This document shows, in pieces, positions 7,292 to 16,202 of a stretch of DNA of 64,000 nucleotides. Source of the DNA: Dyadobacter tibetensis Y620-1 (lineage in GTDB: Bacteria; Bacteroidota; Bacteroidia; Cytophagales; Spirosomataceae); assembly GCF_000566685.1 (NCBI RefSeq), contig NZ_AZQN01000003.1:806001-870000 (forward strand), given 5' to 3'. Within the stretch, counting starts at the first letter, position 1, and every line of letters starts with the position of its first letter. The notes below the pieces were generated by a model. That model saw only the letters and a list, made by a program, of their open reading frames with translations. It was not told the DNA's origin and searched no databases. The position numbers and the translations under genes are program-made.

Positions 7292-10200
7292 ATGCATCAG
7301 ATTCTTAAAGTATATCTGAAACGATTAACCAATCTGAGTACCCGAAATAAGTCGCTATTGCTCACCAGTTTACCTGGTGAGCAATTTTTAGATTTACAGG
7401 ATACCGATCATCTTCTTAACAGACCGGCTTTCGATGCTATTGTCCAACTGATTGCTGATAAAAAGAGTTTTCCTATCTGTGATGTGCAGGACCCACGCTT
7501 CGAAAAGGTCAATCTGGTAAGTAAACGGCTAAGGAAGATTAGTCGTACCGAAAAATTTGTTGCCGATGAACGTGGTACCCAGGATTTATATGTGGGCTAC
7601 CCATTCTTAAAGGGCAAGCTCGCCGACGGGACCCCCATCCATGGACCCCTTTTATTTTTCCCGGTCACACTTACGATTTCGAAAGAGCAATGGTGCCTGG
7701 CCGAGCGTGGCGATAGCAGGGTGATTCTAAACAGAAGCATTGCATTGGCCTATTCCTATTTTAATGAGTCCCCCCTGTCTGAGGATGTCCTAGACAAGTC
7801 ATTCGAAGAATTTTCTTCCGATGCATTGACCTTTCGTACCGAGCTGTACGAATGGTTAAAGGAGACGGGACTAAAAATAAATTTCAATCAGGCTATATTT
7901 GAGAATAAGCTGCAAGCATTCGAAGCGCTTAAAAGTGCCGATCTGAAACTTCTCGAACGGAACGGTGAGTTAAGGTTGGTGCCTGAAGCGGTATTAGGGA
8001 TATTTCCTCAGGCAGGATCCTATCTGGTTCCCGATTATCAGCAAATGTTGGAGGAAGAGGGGGCTGGCTTCCAGTCGGTATTGCTCCCTGGCCTCGAGCA
8101 GAGTCCGGAGGACCTGTATGTAGAGCCCGAACCCACCTGCACTATGGTCATAAAGGAGGAAGATGTACTTACTCCTTTTCCGGTAGATGAGTCTCAGGAA
8201 GAAATTATATTGGAGGTTAAGCGAGGGAAGTCCGTAGTAGTACAAGGCCCCCCCGGGAGTGGAAAATCACAGTTGATTTGCAATCTGGTTTCAGACTTTA
8301 TCTCTAAGGGAAAGCGGGTTCTGGTTGTCTGTCAGAAGCGGGCGGCTTTGGATGTGGTACACGATCGCTTAGAAAGCATTGGCCTGGACCCATTTGTGGG
8401 TCTAATTCATGATTTCAAGAACGACCGCTCTGCCTTGTATGGTCAGCTGAAAAATCAGATTGAGCAGGTCGAGGGATATCGGGCTCAGAATTACTCCTTA
8501 GATGCCGTATTTATTGAGCGTCAGTTCGTTCAGGAAAGTCGCCAAATCGACCGGGTGATACGGGAGTTGGACAATTTTCGTGAGGCTTTATTTGATGAGA
8601 CCCTCGCTGGAGAGTCGGCGAAGTCATTATATCTGCGTTGCGATATGGATGCGCCACATTTCGATGTAGAAAACCACTACAGAACCTTTCGGTTGGAGGG
8701 AAGAAATGAATTCAGCCGGAATATGGGTCGATATCTTTCCTATGCACTACGACTGAGGTTCCCACATCCCTGGCACGATCGAAAGCCATTTATAGGCTAT
8801 AATCTGAGTGATCTCCGTGCTATGGAGAGGCTCTTGCAGCTGTGGCCTGAAGCATGGCAGCAGGTTCAAAATAGATTTACCGAACTTACCGGCGTCGAAT
8901 TTTCACTTAAATATCTGGAGCAGCCCGCCCAAAGAAGGGAGGAGTTGACCGATTTGGCAGGCTGGCTTGAAGATAGCGAAACCTTTCTGCTCTTTAAAAA
9001 GTATTTAGGATCGGCATCCCGGAGCAGCCACCGTATGGCCTTTATCCGACAGATTCGTGACGAATTTGACGGTTTTGTAGCGGAGGATGGGGTCGCCCTG
9101 CAGCTTGCCACCGAGGAGCTTTCCGAGTGTCGTTCGGCCCTTTTAGAGGCCATACATGCCAAGGAATCTATGCTGTCGGGGAAGCTATATGACTGGTTCA
9201 ATAAAAATAATAAACGCGTTGCCACCTTTGCGGCAGAGGAGGGGTTGGGAAGTTCTTTGAGAGAACTGAAGTTATTGGAAAATAGGCTTTTAAATCGAAT
9301 ACAGCTGGAGCAATGGTTAGGCGACCCGCTTTTAGGATTTGAGCCGGGCATGGTTAGGGACGGAAGTGCCGAGTCGTTCCAGGCATTTCTGGCAAGGGCC
9401 GAAGCGGCCATGGATGCGTTGCAGCAGTTATTGGAATCTGATTGGGCCGATTTACTTCTGGAGCTAGGCTCCAAGTCCGGAGAATTATCATCCTATCATA
9501 ATGTCCTTTTTGCGCTACGCAGCTGGCTCCAGGATTGGCAGGAGTTAGATGTGCGTATGCAAAAATACTTCTCCTTCCCCCAGGGTAGGGTTTTACTTCA
9601 TAACCCGGAAAGTTATAGTCGTCAGCTGAGCCAGACACTGGCTAAAGATTTCGATGCATTATGCGAGATGGACGATACCTATGCTTCCCTGTCGGAACCG
9701 GAGACCCAGGCTATAGATGCGGCCTTAGACTATGCTTTACAAGTAACTTGCAATGACCCGGAAGAACTATTGGCGGCTTGGATTAACAGTCTGGAGTTGG
9801 CATGGATCGATCATATTGAGCAGAAATATCCGATCCTGAGGACGGTGTCTTCTCAGAAACTGCAGCATTGGGAGTCCGATCTGCAGGCTGCTGTTCAGGC
9901 TCGTCAGCGTTTGGCCCGGGATATTGTAGGAATCAGGGTACGGGAACATACTTATAAGGATATAGAAAAAAACAGACTGGGCAATCGTGTTACATATCGG
10001 GAACTGGACCATCAGGTGACCAAAAAGCGAAGAGTCTGGCCGGTACGAAAGTTACTGGAAGCTTATGCAGATGACATCTTTAATCTGATTCCTTGCTGGC
10101 TGGCATCTCCGGAGTCAGTTTCGGCCATGTTTCCCCTAGAACGTGAACTATTCGATCTGGTTATTTTTGATGAGGCCTCTCAATGTTATGCGGAATTTGG

Positions 10201-11272
10201 GCTTCCTGCCGCTGCTCGTGGGCGACAGGTGGTGGTGGCCGGTGATGCAATGCAGCTTGCTCCCAGCGACTTGTATAGGGTACGGTATGAAGAGCAGGAT
10301 GAGTTAGAAGAATATCTCCCGGCACTGGAAGTGGATTCTTTATTAAGTCTGGCCGCTCAGTCGTTGGGGCAGTACTCCCTTACAGGCCATTATCGAAGCT
10401 TATCCCTTGACTTAATTGCCTTTTCTAACCGACACTTTTATAGTAGTAAACTCAAGCTGCTTCCTGACTTTCTGCATATTAATGCGATGGAGCCGGGGAT
10501 CACCTATTTGAAGACCGAGGGGATATGGGCACAGAACGCCAACGTAGTGGAGGCCGATCTGGTGGCCGATATTATATCTAGTCTGGCTGCCACGGGGAAG
10601 AGTATTGGGGTAGTTACCTTCAATTTCCATCAGCAACAATGCATACAAGAGCGGCTTGAGGCGGGAAATATCGAAGCTAATGGCTTGTTTGTGAAAAATA
10701 TTGAAAATGTTCAGGGTGATGAACGCGATGTCATTATTTTCTCCATGGGCTATGCCCCTGATGAAAAGGGAAAGATTTCCATGCAGTTTGGAAGCCTGAA
10801 TGCACAGGGAGGAGAGAATCGTCTGAATGTAGCCGTCACACGAGCGAGGGAGAAGATTTTCTTTGTGTCGAGTCTCTGGCCCGATCAGTTGCATACGGAA
10901 GGGGCGACCAATGAAGGTCCACGACTTTTAAAGGCCTATATGCAATTTGCTCTCTCGGTGAGTGAGGGTAAGTTCAGGCCACAGCCTTCGGGCGGTGCAG
11001 CACAAGGTCCGGGATGGTTGTTAAAGGAAAAATTGATAAGCCAGAATCCCGCATTGAGTGACGAACTGCCTTTTGGTGATATTACGATCAAAGAAGGAGC
11101 AGCTTTTAAGGCATTGGTTCTTACGGACGACGAGGTATATTACCATAGTCGGACCGCCAAGGAGCCTCATGCCTATCTGCCGCTCCTTCTGAAGCTTAAG
11201 AACTGGCCTTTTAAAAGGGTCTATAGCAGGGAGTACTGGAGTAAAACCCTGGAGCTAGTGCCGGTCGACTAA
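7292..11272 (+). CDS. large superfamily 1 (UPF1-like) DNA/RNA helicase, AAA domain protein
   Basis: This encodes 1326 residues with the complete SF1 helicase motif set split by a long insertion: Q-type and Walker A (GPPGSGKS, 319-326), motif Ia (LVVCQKRAALDVV), Walker B DEAS (960-963) in VIFDEASQC, motif III (GDAMQLAPSD), motif IV (LTGHYRS), motif V (NVQGDERDVIIFSMGY) and motif VI (NVAVTRARE). About 600 residues between motifs Ia and II are helical and Glu/Leu-rich, probably an accessory or coiled-coil region. The first 280 residues resemble the N-terminal region of DUF4011-type helicases. Some relatives carry a C-terminal nuclease domain; here the C-terminal 130 residues show no clear nuclease motif. 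Such proteins are sometimes linked to defence or repair, but it stands alone here. Its stop overlaps the convergent DUF1080 gene by 4 bases. Confidence 0.85.
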   Translation: MHQILKVYLKRLTNLSTRNKSLLLTSLPGEQFLDLQDTDHLLNRPAFDAIVQLIADKKSFPICDVQDPRFEKVNLVSKRLRKISRTEKFVADERGTQDLYVGYPFLKGKLADGTPIHGPLLFFPVTLTISKEQWCLAERGDSRVILNRSIALAYSYFNESPLSEDVLDKSFEEFSSDALTFRTELYEWLKETGLKINFNQAIFENKLQAFEALKSADLKLLERNGELRLVPEAVLGIFPQAGSYLVPDYQQMLEEEGAGFQSVLLPGLEQSPEDLYVEPEPTCTMVIKEEDVLTPFPVDESQEEIILEVKRGKSVVVQGPPGSGKSQLICNLVSDFISKGKRVLVVCQKRAALDVVHDRLESIGLDPFVGLIHDFKNDRSALYGQLKNQIEQVEGYRAQNYSLDAVFIERQFVQESRQIDRVIRELDNFREALFDETLAGESAKSLYLRCDMDAPHFDVENHYRTFRLEGRNEFSRNMGRYLSYALRLRFPHPWHDRKPFIGYNLSDLRAMERLLQLWPEAWQQVQNRFTELTGVEFSLKYLEQPAQRREELTDLAGWLEDSETFLLFKKYLGSASRSSHRMAFIRQIRDEFDGFVAEDGVALQLATEELSECRSALLEAIHAKESMLSGKLYDWFNKNNKRVATFAAEEGLGSSLRELKLLENRLLNRIQLEQWLGDPLLGFEPGMVRDGSAESFQAFLARAEAAMDALQQLLESDWADLLLELGSKSGELSSYHNVLFALRSWLQDWQELDVRMQKYFSFPQGRVLLHNPESYSRQLSQTLAKDFDALCEMDDTYASLSEPETQAIDAALDYALQVTCNDPEELLAAWINSLELAWIDHIEQKYPILRTVSSQKLQHWESDLQAAVQARQRLARDIVGIRVREHTYKDIEKNRLGNRVTYRELDHQVTKKRRVWPVRKLLEAYADDIFNLIPCWLASPESVSAMFPLERELFDLVIFDEASQCYAEFGLPAAARGRQVVVAGDAMQLAPSDLYRVRYEEQDELEEYLPALEVDSLLSLAAQSLGQYSLTGHYRSLSLDLIAFSNRHFYSSKLKLLPDFLHINAMEPGITYLKTEGIWAQNANVVEADLVADIISSLAATGKSIGVVTFNFHQQQCIQERLEAGNIEANGLFVKNIENVQGDERDVIIFSMGYAPDEKGKISMQFGSLNAQGGENRLNVAVTRAREKIFFVSSLWPDQLHTEGATNEGPRLLKAYMQFALSVSEGKFRPQPSGGAAQGPGWLLKEKLISQNPALSDELPFGDITIKEGAAFKALVLTDDEVYYHSRTAKEPHAYLPLLLKLKNWPFKRVYSREYWSKTLELVPVD

Positions 11273-11976
11273 AGTTCTTTAATACGGATATTCCGGAAAG
11301 ATACTTTGTCACCATGGTCCTGCAGGGCGATTTTCCCTTTTTGAGGCACGCCAAAGCCGTCCCATGTCTTAAATTTGCTATTGGCAACGAGTGCATCCCA
11401 CTCGGGACCATTAACTGGGAAAGAAACGATTTTCTTGCCATTGAGCCAGCTTTCGCCCTTGCCTTTCTTGATGACTACCTTGGCCTTGTTCCATTCGCCA
11501 GCGGGTTTTACCGCGCTAAAATCGGAAGCGGGGATCATGTCGTACAGGGAGCCTGCCTTGTGATTCCCATTCTTGCCGGCTTTGGCATCAGGATGTTTTT
11601 GGTCGTCCAGAATCTGGATTTCGGGGCCAGTAGAGTAGGGGCAGCAGTATTTAGCTTCTTCGGTGACATGGTAAATTATTCCGCTGTTTCCACCTTCACT
11701 GATTTTCCATTCCAATTCAAGGATGAAATCACCATACTCCTTGTCGGTAACCAAGTCTTTTCCGCCTTTTTCAGTAAGAACCATAGCACCGTCTTCCACT
11801 TTCCATTGGGGAAGTACTTTATCCTCTTTCCAACTGTGCCATCCGTTCATGGTTTTTCCGTCGAACAGGGTTACCCATTTTCCTTTCTGAGCCAAGGCAT
11901 CATTTCCAGATATGCTGAGAGCAAATAGAGCTACTACGGCGGCTTTGCCGAGAGAACGCAGATTCATCAATTTCAT
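11269..11976 (-). CDS. exported DUF1080 (3-keto-disaccharide hydrolase-type) protein
   Basis: This is about 235 residues from the ATG at 11976, chosen because it leaves a clean signal peptide (charged start, AAVVALFALSISG core, cut near ALAQ); an upstream ATG at 12006 would add ten residues. The mature part is a classic DUF1080 domain: WVTLFDGKTMNGWHSW, DGAMVLTEKGGKDLVTDKEYGDFILELEWKI-type core split by ordinary residues, GNSGIIYHV, GPEIQILDD, and a final QDHGDKVSFRNIRIKEL. The fold is a concanavalin-like sandwich, and recent family members hydrolyse 3-keto-glycosides or bind carbohydrate. It is monocistronic, divergent from the HIT gene and convergent with the helicase. The family is certain; the substrate is unknown. 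Confidence 0.9.
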   Translation of the reverse strand: MKLMNLRSLGKAAVVALFALSISGNDALAQKGKWVTLFDGKTMNGWHSWKEDKVLPQWKVEDGAMVLTEKGGKDLVTDKEYGDFILELEWKISEGGNSGIIYHVTEEAKYCCPYSTGPEIQILDDQKHPDAKAGKNGNHKAGSLYDMIPASDFSAVKPAGEWNKAKVVIKKGKGESWLNGKKIVSFPVNGPEWDALVANSKFKTWDGFGVPQKGKIALQDHGDKVSFRNIRIKEL

Positions 11977-12087
11977 AGTAATACAAGTTAAAAGTTTCAG
12001 CTGCAATATTACTTACTTTTGGCTTTCTAATTGTTGAATTAATACTTTAAATTGGGCATTTTTACCGCTAAAATACTGCTAAACAAC

Positions 12088-12477
12088 ATGTCTTCGATAT
12101 TTTCAAGAATTGTCAGTGGAGAAATTCCCAGTCATAAGGTTGCCGAGAATGATGAATTCCTGGCCTTTCTAGATGCCTTTCCTATAGCGAAAGGGCATAC
12201 CTTGGTAATCCCTAAAAGGGAGGTAGACTATATATTTGATCTGGAGGAAGATGAGTTTTCCCGACTCATGTTATTTGCCAGAGGAATCGTTCCGGCATTA
12301 GAAAAGGCCGTTCCTTGTCTGCGAATTGGAGTCAGCGTAATAGGGCTTGAAGTTCCCCATGCTCATGTGCATCTGCTTCCCTTGAATAGTATGAAGGATG
12401 CAGACTTCAGTAGGAAAATAAAAACTAGTTCTGAAGAATTGGCCGCACTGGCGGCGGAGATTCGAGACTGTTTGTAA
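12088..12477 (+). CDS. HIT family (histidine triad) nucleotide-binding protein
   Basis: This is 129 residues from the ATG at 12088, which places the family-typical start SSIFSRIVSGEIP at the N-terminus; an ATG 12 codons upstream is less likely. The histidine triad HAHVHLLP is near residue 99-106, preceded by the AFLDAFPIAKGHTLVIPKR strand-loop region typical of HINT-branch proteins. Family members hydrolyse nucleoside phosphoramidates or adenylated compounds and act in the cytoplasm. It is monocistronic, with its promoter in the short region shared with the divergent DUF1080 gene. The family assignment is firm. Confidence 0.93.
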   Translation: MSSIFSRIVSGEIPSHKVAENDEFLAFLDAFPIAKGHTLVIPKREVDYIFDLEEDEFSRLMLFARGIVPALEKAVPCLRIGVSVIGLEVPHAHVHLLPLNSMKDADFSRKIKTSSEELAALAAEIRDCL

Positions 12478-12642
12478 AACCAATTGCTCTACGGATGACT
12501 TGGGTAGTCCGACCTTTCCATGGACTAAGAAAGTGTTAATATCCGGTATATTTCAGAGCTTAGCATTCTAACCTTATTCCATGGAACATATAAATGGAGA
12601 AAGTCCGATGGAATAGGCCGTCTATTAGCGGTATTCTTAGTG

Positions 12643-14076
12643 TTAATTCAGGAATCCACTTTTTCGAACCGATAAGATTAAGCTTGTATTATTCCCGTAT
12701 AATTGTCCAATGTCGCTGACAATCCCAAGGTTGAGGCTGACAGATTGCAGGGAGGGTATACTTCTTTCCAAGCCCAAATAACCCGACCATTGGGGAGTAG
12801 TGCTGGAAAATGGGGCTAAATAAGTGCCCCGATTCCATGAATGGGTACTTTTAGCCAAAATATGGGTCTGTAAAATATTGGCTTCTACAGCTAAATGTAT
12901 GGCCTTTAAGAGGTTGTTATTGGTGAATTGAGCTAGATTACCAGCAAATTCAGGCAGGGAATGGGCAGCCGTCCTTATGATGGGGCTACCTAAGCTATTG
13001 CCGAAATAGCTCCAGCCCCGCCGGTACCGATAGCTGTTATAATAATCAGCCTCTGCATATAGTATGCTCTCATTATTGCTGAAGCGACTTTTTTGGTTTT
13101 CTAAATCGAGGTACTCAATTGTAATTGCCTTGAGCTGAATTTTGCTATGTGTTGGTGCTTTCGGAAATCGAACTCTGATACCAGTAAGAGCATCCTGCAG
13201 GTTGTTAACTTTGAAAATCGATCCATTACTGAAAACGGAATTTCTGTAGGCCAGCAGCTCTAGGTTGGGTATCGTTTTGATGTTAAAGGCCAAATCGAAT
13301 GACCCAAAATGGTTGCCTACGATATTATGCTGATATTTGGTGCCCGTCACCATATGTTTGTATGCAGTCCATTTGCTGGGGTTTTCCTTGGGCCAAAATT
13401 CCGACTCTCCGCCCCATATGGCCTGGTGGTTCATGCCCAAAAAAAACATCCACTTAGACTCTGGGATACCGAGACGGAAATAAACTTGTTTCTGGTGCAG
13501 ATAGGTGTTCGGCACCTGGGATACTGGGCCGTAATTGATCTGGCTATTGCCTAATAGCCCTTCGGAGATGGAGATTTTCCAGGCTATAAAATCGTTGGCA
13601 AGGTGAATCGGTTGAAAGTCTTTCAGACCAATCTGAATTCTGGGAAAAGGACGCGCATTGCGTGAAATCGCTAAACCTCCCAGCCCCATAGTAGAATCCG
13701 ACAAGCCCACATTCTGTCTTTTTTGGCCTACCATCAATTCCCATGGCCCCAACTTAACAGCCTGGTAGAGGTCGGTCAAGAAAAAATTAGCCTTTGTTTC
13801 GGGGCTGTAGCTGGTAATCAATGAAGCTCCTGCTGACCATTGAAGCTTGCGCGGATTATGGATGTTATAAACTTTATACAGGCTCCATTGCCCTACCACT
13901 TGTGCCTGGTCCGCGGGGACGGTACCGTCTGAATTCGCACTTTGCCAAAAGGGAGTAGCCCCCTTAAATCCGGAGCCGGTAATTGACATATTTACAAATA
14001 AGGTCGAGTCTTGGGCAAAAGTTGCTTGATAACCTATGAAAATTAAGACTAGAAGAAAATAGCGCATTGGTTTCAA
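12643..14076 (-). CDS. capsule assembly Wzi-family outer-membrane protein (copy 1)
   Basis: This encodes 477 residues with a signal peptide (hydrophobic LLVLIFIGYQATFAQ, cut after AQ). The rest is a large outer-membrane barrel with the conserved landmarks of the Wzi-like family in Bacteroidota: TPFWQSANSDGTVP near the N-terminus, ELMVGQKRQNVGLSDS, FPRIQIG, the MNHQAIWGGE motif, NHFGSFDLAF, and RRGWSYFGNSLGSP. Wzi binds capsular polysaccharide at the cell surface in Gram-negative bacteria. It is the downstream member of three tandem paralogues (16203-17621, 14514-15995, this one), each with its own spacer. The second ATG at residue 4 is an alternative start. The stretch 12478-12642 downstream shows no gene. 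Confidence 0.88.
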   Translation of the reverse strand: MKPMRYFLLVLIFIGYQATFAQDSTLFVNMSITGSGFKGATPFWQSANSDGTVPADQAQVVGQWSLYKVYNIHNPRKLQWSAGASLITSYSPETKANFFLTDLYQAVKLGPWELMVGQKRQNVGLSDSTMGLGGLAISRNARPFPRIQIGLKDFQPIHLANDFIAWKISISEGLLGNSQINYGPVSQVPNTYLHQKQVYFRLGIPESKWMFFLGMNHQAIWGGESEFWPKENPSKWTAYKHMVTGTKYQHNIVGNHFGSFDLAFNIKTIPNLELLAYRNSVFSNGSIFKVNNLQDALTGIRVRFPKAPTHSKIQLKAITIEYLDLENQKSRFSNNESILYAEADYYNSYRYRRGWSYFGNSLGSPIIRTAAHSLPEFAGNLAQFTNNNLLKAIHLAVEANILQTHILAKSTHSWNRGTYLAPFSSTTPQWSGYLGLERSIPSLQSVSLNLGIVSDIGQLYGNNTSLILSVRKSGFLN

Positions 14077-14513
14077 TTCTTTACAATTTTATGGGGCTTC
14101 AAGCTTGGTAAACGGTTATTGGAGCGGCTTTAAAGTTATAGAAAATATAAATGGCAAAAGTATGTAAATTTATCGCAGTCATCATTTTCTGTTCAGGTTA
14201 TTTATCAGTCCCTATGCTGCTTTTGGGCGTTTCATAGCGGTTTACAGAGCCTTATTTAAGCTGTATCCGAGGGCCGTTAGCTCGGATATTTCTCACCTTC
14301 AGTACCTCCTAAACCGAAATCATAAATAAGCTGTTTGCTGGAAATTAGGCTAAAGGAATTTTTTCTGTGCACTGAAGGACCTTGCAGGGGACAACGCACA
14401 TGCCTCATCTGATTTATTTTCGTAGAAAATAAGCTTGGATACATTCATCCCTTATTCAGTATGCTTTCGCATCTGTCGGCAAATCATAGTCAGAAACGAG
14501 GAGATAACACCAG
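14077..14513. other. 437-bp spacer between Wzi copies 1 and 2
   Basis: No coding sequence is convincing here. The spacer holds a candidate -7 box (14155-14162, minus strand) and a small hairpin with arms ATCCGAG/CTCGGAT at about 14267-14289. The separate spacer suggests that copies 1 and 2 are independently transcribed. Confidence 0.45.
14155..14162 (-). promoter_or_regulatory. candidate -7 box for Wzi copy 1
   Basis: On the minus strand TACTTTTG, followed by C, matches the Bacteroidota -7 consensus TAnnTTTG, about 80 bases before the start codon. The same octamer stands ahead of the second Wzi gene. No clear -33 TTTG was found. Confidence 0.45.
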
Positions 14514-15995
14514 TTATTTATATAAAAGGCCTTCCTTACGGATACCCAAAGTTACCCCATATGAGTTAGGGTATAGTTCCCCGACATCGGCAGCCAGCGA
14601 TCCTTTAAGGATGGTGCCGCCCAAAATATTTAATTTACCCTGTAAGGTCAGTAGTCCGGAAAATTGAGTGGGCCTGGTTCTGAAGGGAGCATCATAGGTT
14701 CCTATGTTACTGGAGTACGATAGTTTACTCGTCCAGATAATGTTTTGAAGGAAGGTACCCTTAAATCCGAGATGATAGACGGCAACCCGGTTGTTGCTGG
14801 TGAAATAATCGGCGTATTCAGGGAAATTTGCTTTCGTATCGGAAGTAGGAGGAATAAAAGGTGTCCCGATCGTCCGGTCGTGGTAGGCCCAGCCATCGCG
14901 GACCTGAGAGTTATTGAAATAGTTATCCCGTCCAAAATGGCCTCTTTTTAAACCGACCACATTCCAGGGAAACTCTGCTCCACCTTGATTTTTTGTATAC
15001 AGAAACTCGAATAAAGCTTCTGTAACTTGAAAATTGGCTCCGTAAACATTCTTACGTTTCATGCGAATGCCATTTAAGCCGTCTCTTATATTGGCAAGGA
15101 CAAAGAGGGAGCCATCTTCGTAAATGTTTTGTCGATAAATAAACCAGGTACTACCCCAGGTTTCAATTTCCATTGCCAGATCTACTGTGCCCAGATGGTT
15201 TCCTACCCGGTTGAGCGTATCAAAAGACGTCGCCTTTGGGTTTTTGGCATAGGCCTTGCCCGTGACAACATTCACATAATTTTGGAAACCGGAGGGCATT
15301 TTTCCATCAATCGTCAGATAGGGAGATTCGCCTCCCCATTGTACCTGATGGTTCATCCCACCATAAAGTTTCAGCTGGGAAGAAGGACGTCCTATCCGAA
15401 GATATAAGGCCTTCTGATGTAATTTTAGTCCACTTGTAATAGGGCGGTCCTTTTCGAAAAAACCATCGGCATAAAATGCCTTAATTGCTACAAAACCATT
15501 AGTAAGGGGGACGTCCACATAATTCACGGTTCCGAACTGAATTTTAGGGATAGGAAGGGCATTGCCCGACCAGGCATAGGAACCGGTACCAATGGTAGAG
15601 TCCGCCAGGCCTACCCATTGCTTTTGTCTGCCTACCAGCAACTCCCAGTTTTTAAATCGGAGGGAGGCATTAAGCTGAGGAACCAGTATTTCTGTTTTTT
15701 CGGATAGAATTGCAGCAGCCTCCGCACCTAGCCCAACGCTCCAAGGACTAGTTTCCTTATTAGATAGCTTCCATATACGTTGTAAACCGATTGCGGCGAT
15801 TCCGGCAGGGCTGCTCCGGGGAACTATGCCAAATTGATTGGCGTGAATCCAGAATGGTGTGTTGCTGGCTGTACTACCTATGCCCGAGAATTCAATATAA
15901 TTATTGGTGGAGTCCGATACACTGGATTGAGAGAAGGAATGGGAGCAATTTATACTTATCAGAAATATAAAAAAAAGAAACGAGGGTGATCTCAT
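14514..15995 (-). CDS. capsule assembly Wzi-family outer-membrane protein (copy 2)
   Basis: This encodes 493 residues with a signal peptide (LFFIFLISINCSHSFSQ). It shares the landmarks of its two neighbours in the same order: TPFWIHANQFGIVP, ELLVGRQKQWVGLADST, IPKIQFGTVNY, MNHQVQWGGESP, RVGNHLGTVDLA, IYRQNIYEDGSL, DGLNGIRM, GRDNYFNNSQVRDGWAYH, and a final strand region (ADVGELYPNSYGVTLGIRK). The family is the Wzi-like capsule assembly proteins, predicted outer-membrane barrels that bind exported polysaccharide. Its C-terminal half looks closer to copy 3 than to copy 1, suggesting stepwise duplication. A signal-peptidase-II cysteine is possible (INC) but the context favours signal peptidase I. 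Confidence 0.88.
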   Translation of the reverse strand: MRSPSFLFFIFLISINCSHSFSQSSVSDSTNNYIEFSGIGSTASNTPFWIHANQFGIVPRSSPAGIAAIGLQRIWKLSNKETSPWSVGLGAEAAAILSEKTEILVPQLNASLRFKNWELLVGRQKQWVGLADSTIGTGSYAWSGNALPIPKIQFGTVNYVDVPLTNGFVAIKAFYADGFFEKDRPITSGLKLHQKALYLRIGRPSSQLKLYGGMNHQVQWGGESPYLTIDGKMPSGFQNYVNVVTGKAYAKNPKATSFDTLNRVGNHLGTVDLAMEIETWGSTWFIYRQNIYEDGSLFVLANIRDGLNGIRMKRKNVYGANFQVTEALFEFLYTKNQGGAEFPWNVVGLKRGHFGRDNYFNNSQVRDGWAYHDRTIGTPFIPPTSDTKANFPEYADYFTSNNRVAVYHLGFKGTFLQNIIWTSKLSYSSNIGTYDAPFRTRPTQFSGLLTLQGKLNILGGTILKGSLAADVGELYPNSYGVTLGIRKEGLLYK

Positions 15996-16048
15996 ATAGG
16001 TTTTAATTAATCTGTAGTGGTGTTTTGTTATCGCTGATAAATATTAAA

Positions 16049-16056
16049 CAAAAGTA
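16049..16056 (-). promoter_or_regulatory. candidate -7 box for Wzi copy 2
   Basis: On the minus strand TACTTTTG matches TAnnTTTG exactly and is identical to the box before copy 1, about 55-60 bases before the ATG. No convincing -33 element was seen. Confidence 0.45.
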
Positions 16057-16202
16057 TTAATAACTTTATATTATTCATACTGGATTATGATATGAACGGC
16101 TTAACCGACTTTTATGTATGGTGATGTAGGAAAATATTTATGCTTTCCTGACTGCAGAATCCCCTATTTTAGCAATCCTATGATGCCAGATATAAGGTAA
16201 TT

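Noticed and set aside
8866..9474. A 202-codon minus-strand frame inside the helicase gene
   Set aside because: Serine-rich antisense translation of the long helicase insertion; a shadow.
11314..11928. A 204-codon plus-strand frame across the DUF1080 gene
   Set aside because: It is antisense to a clear DUF1080 domain and its translation has no recognisable motif.
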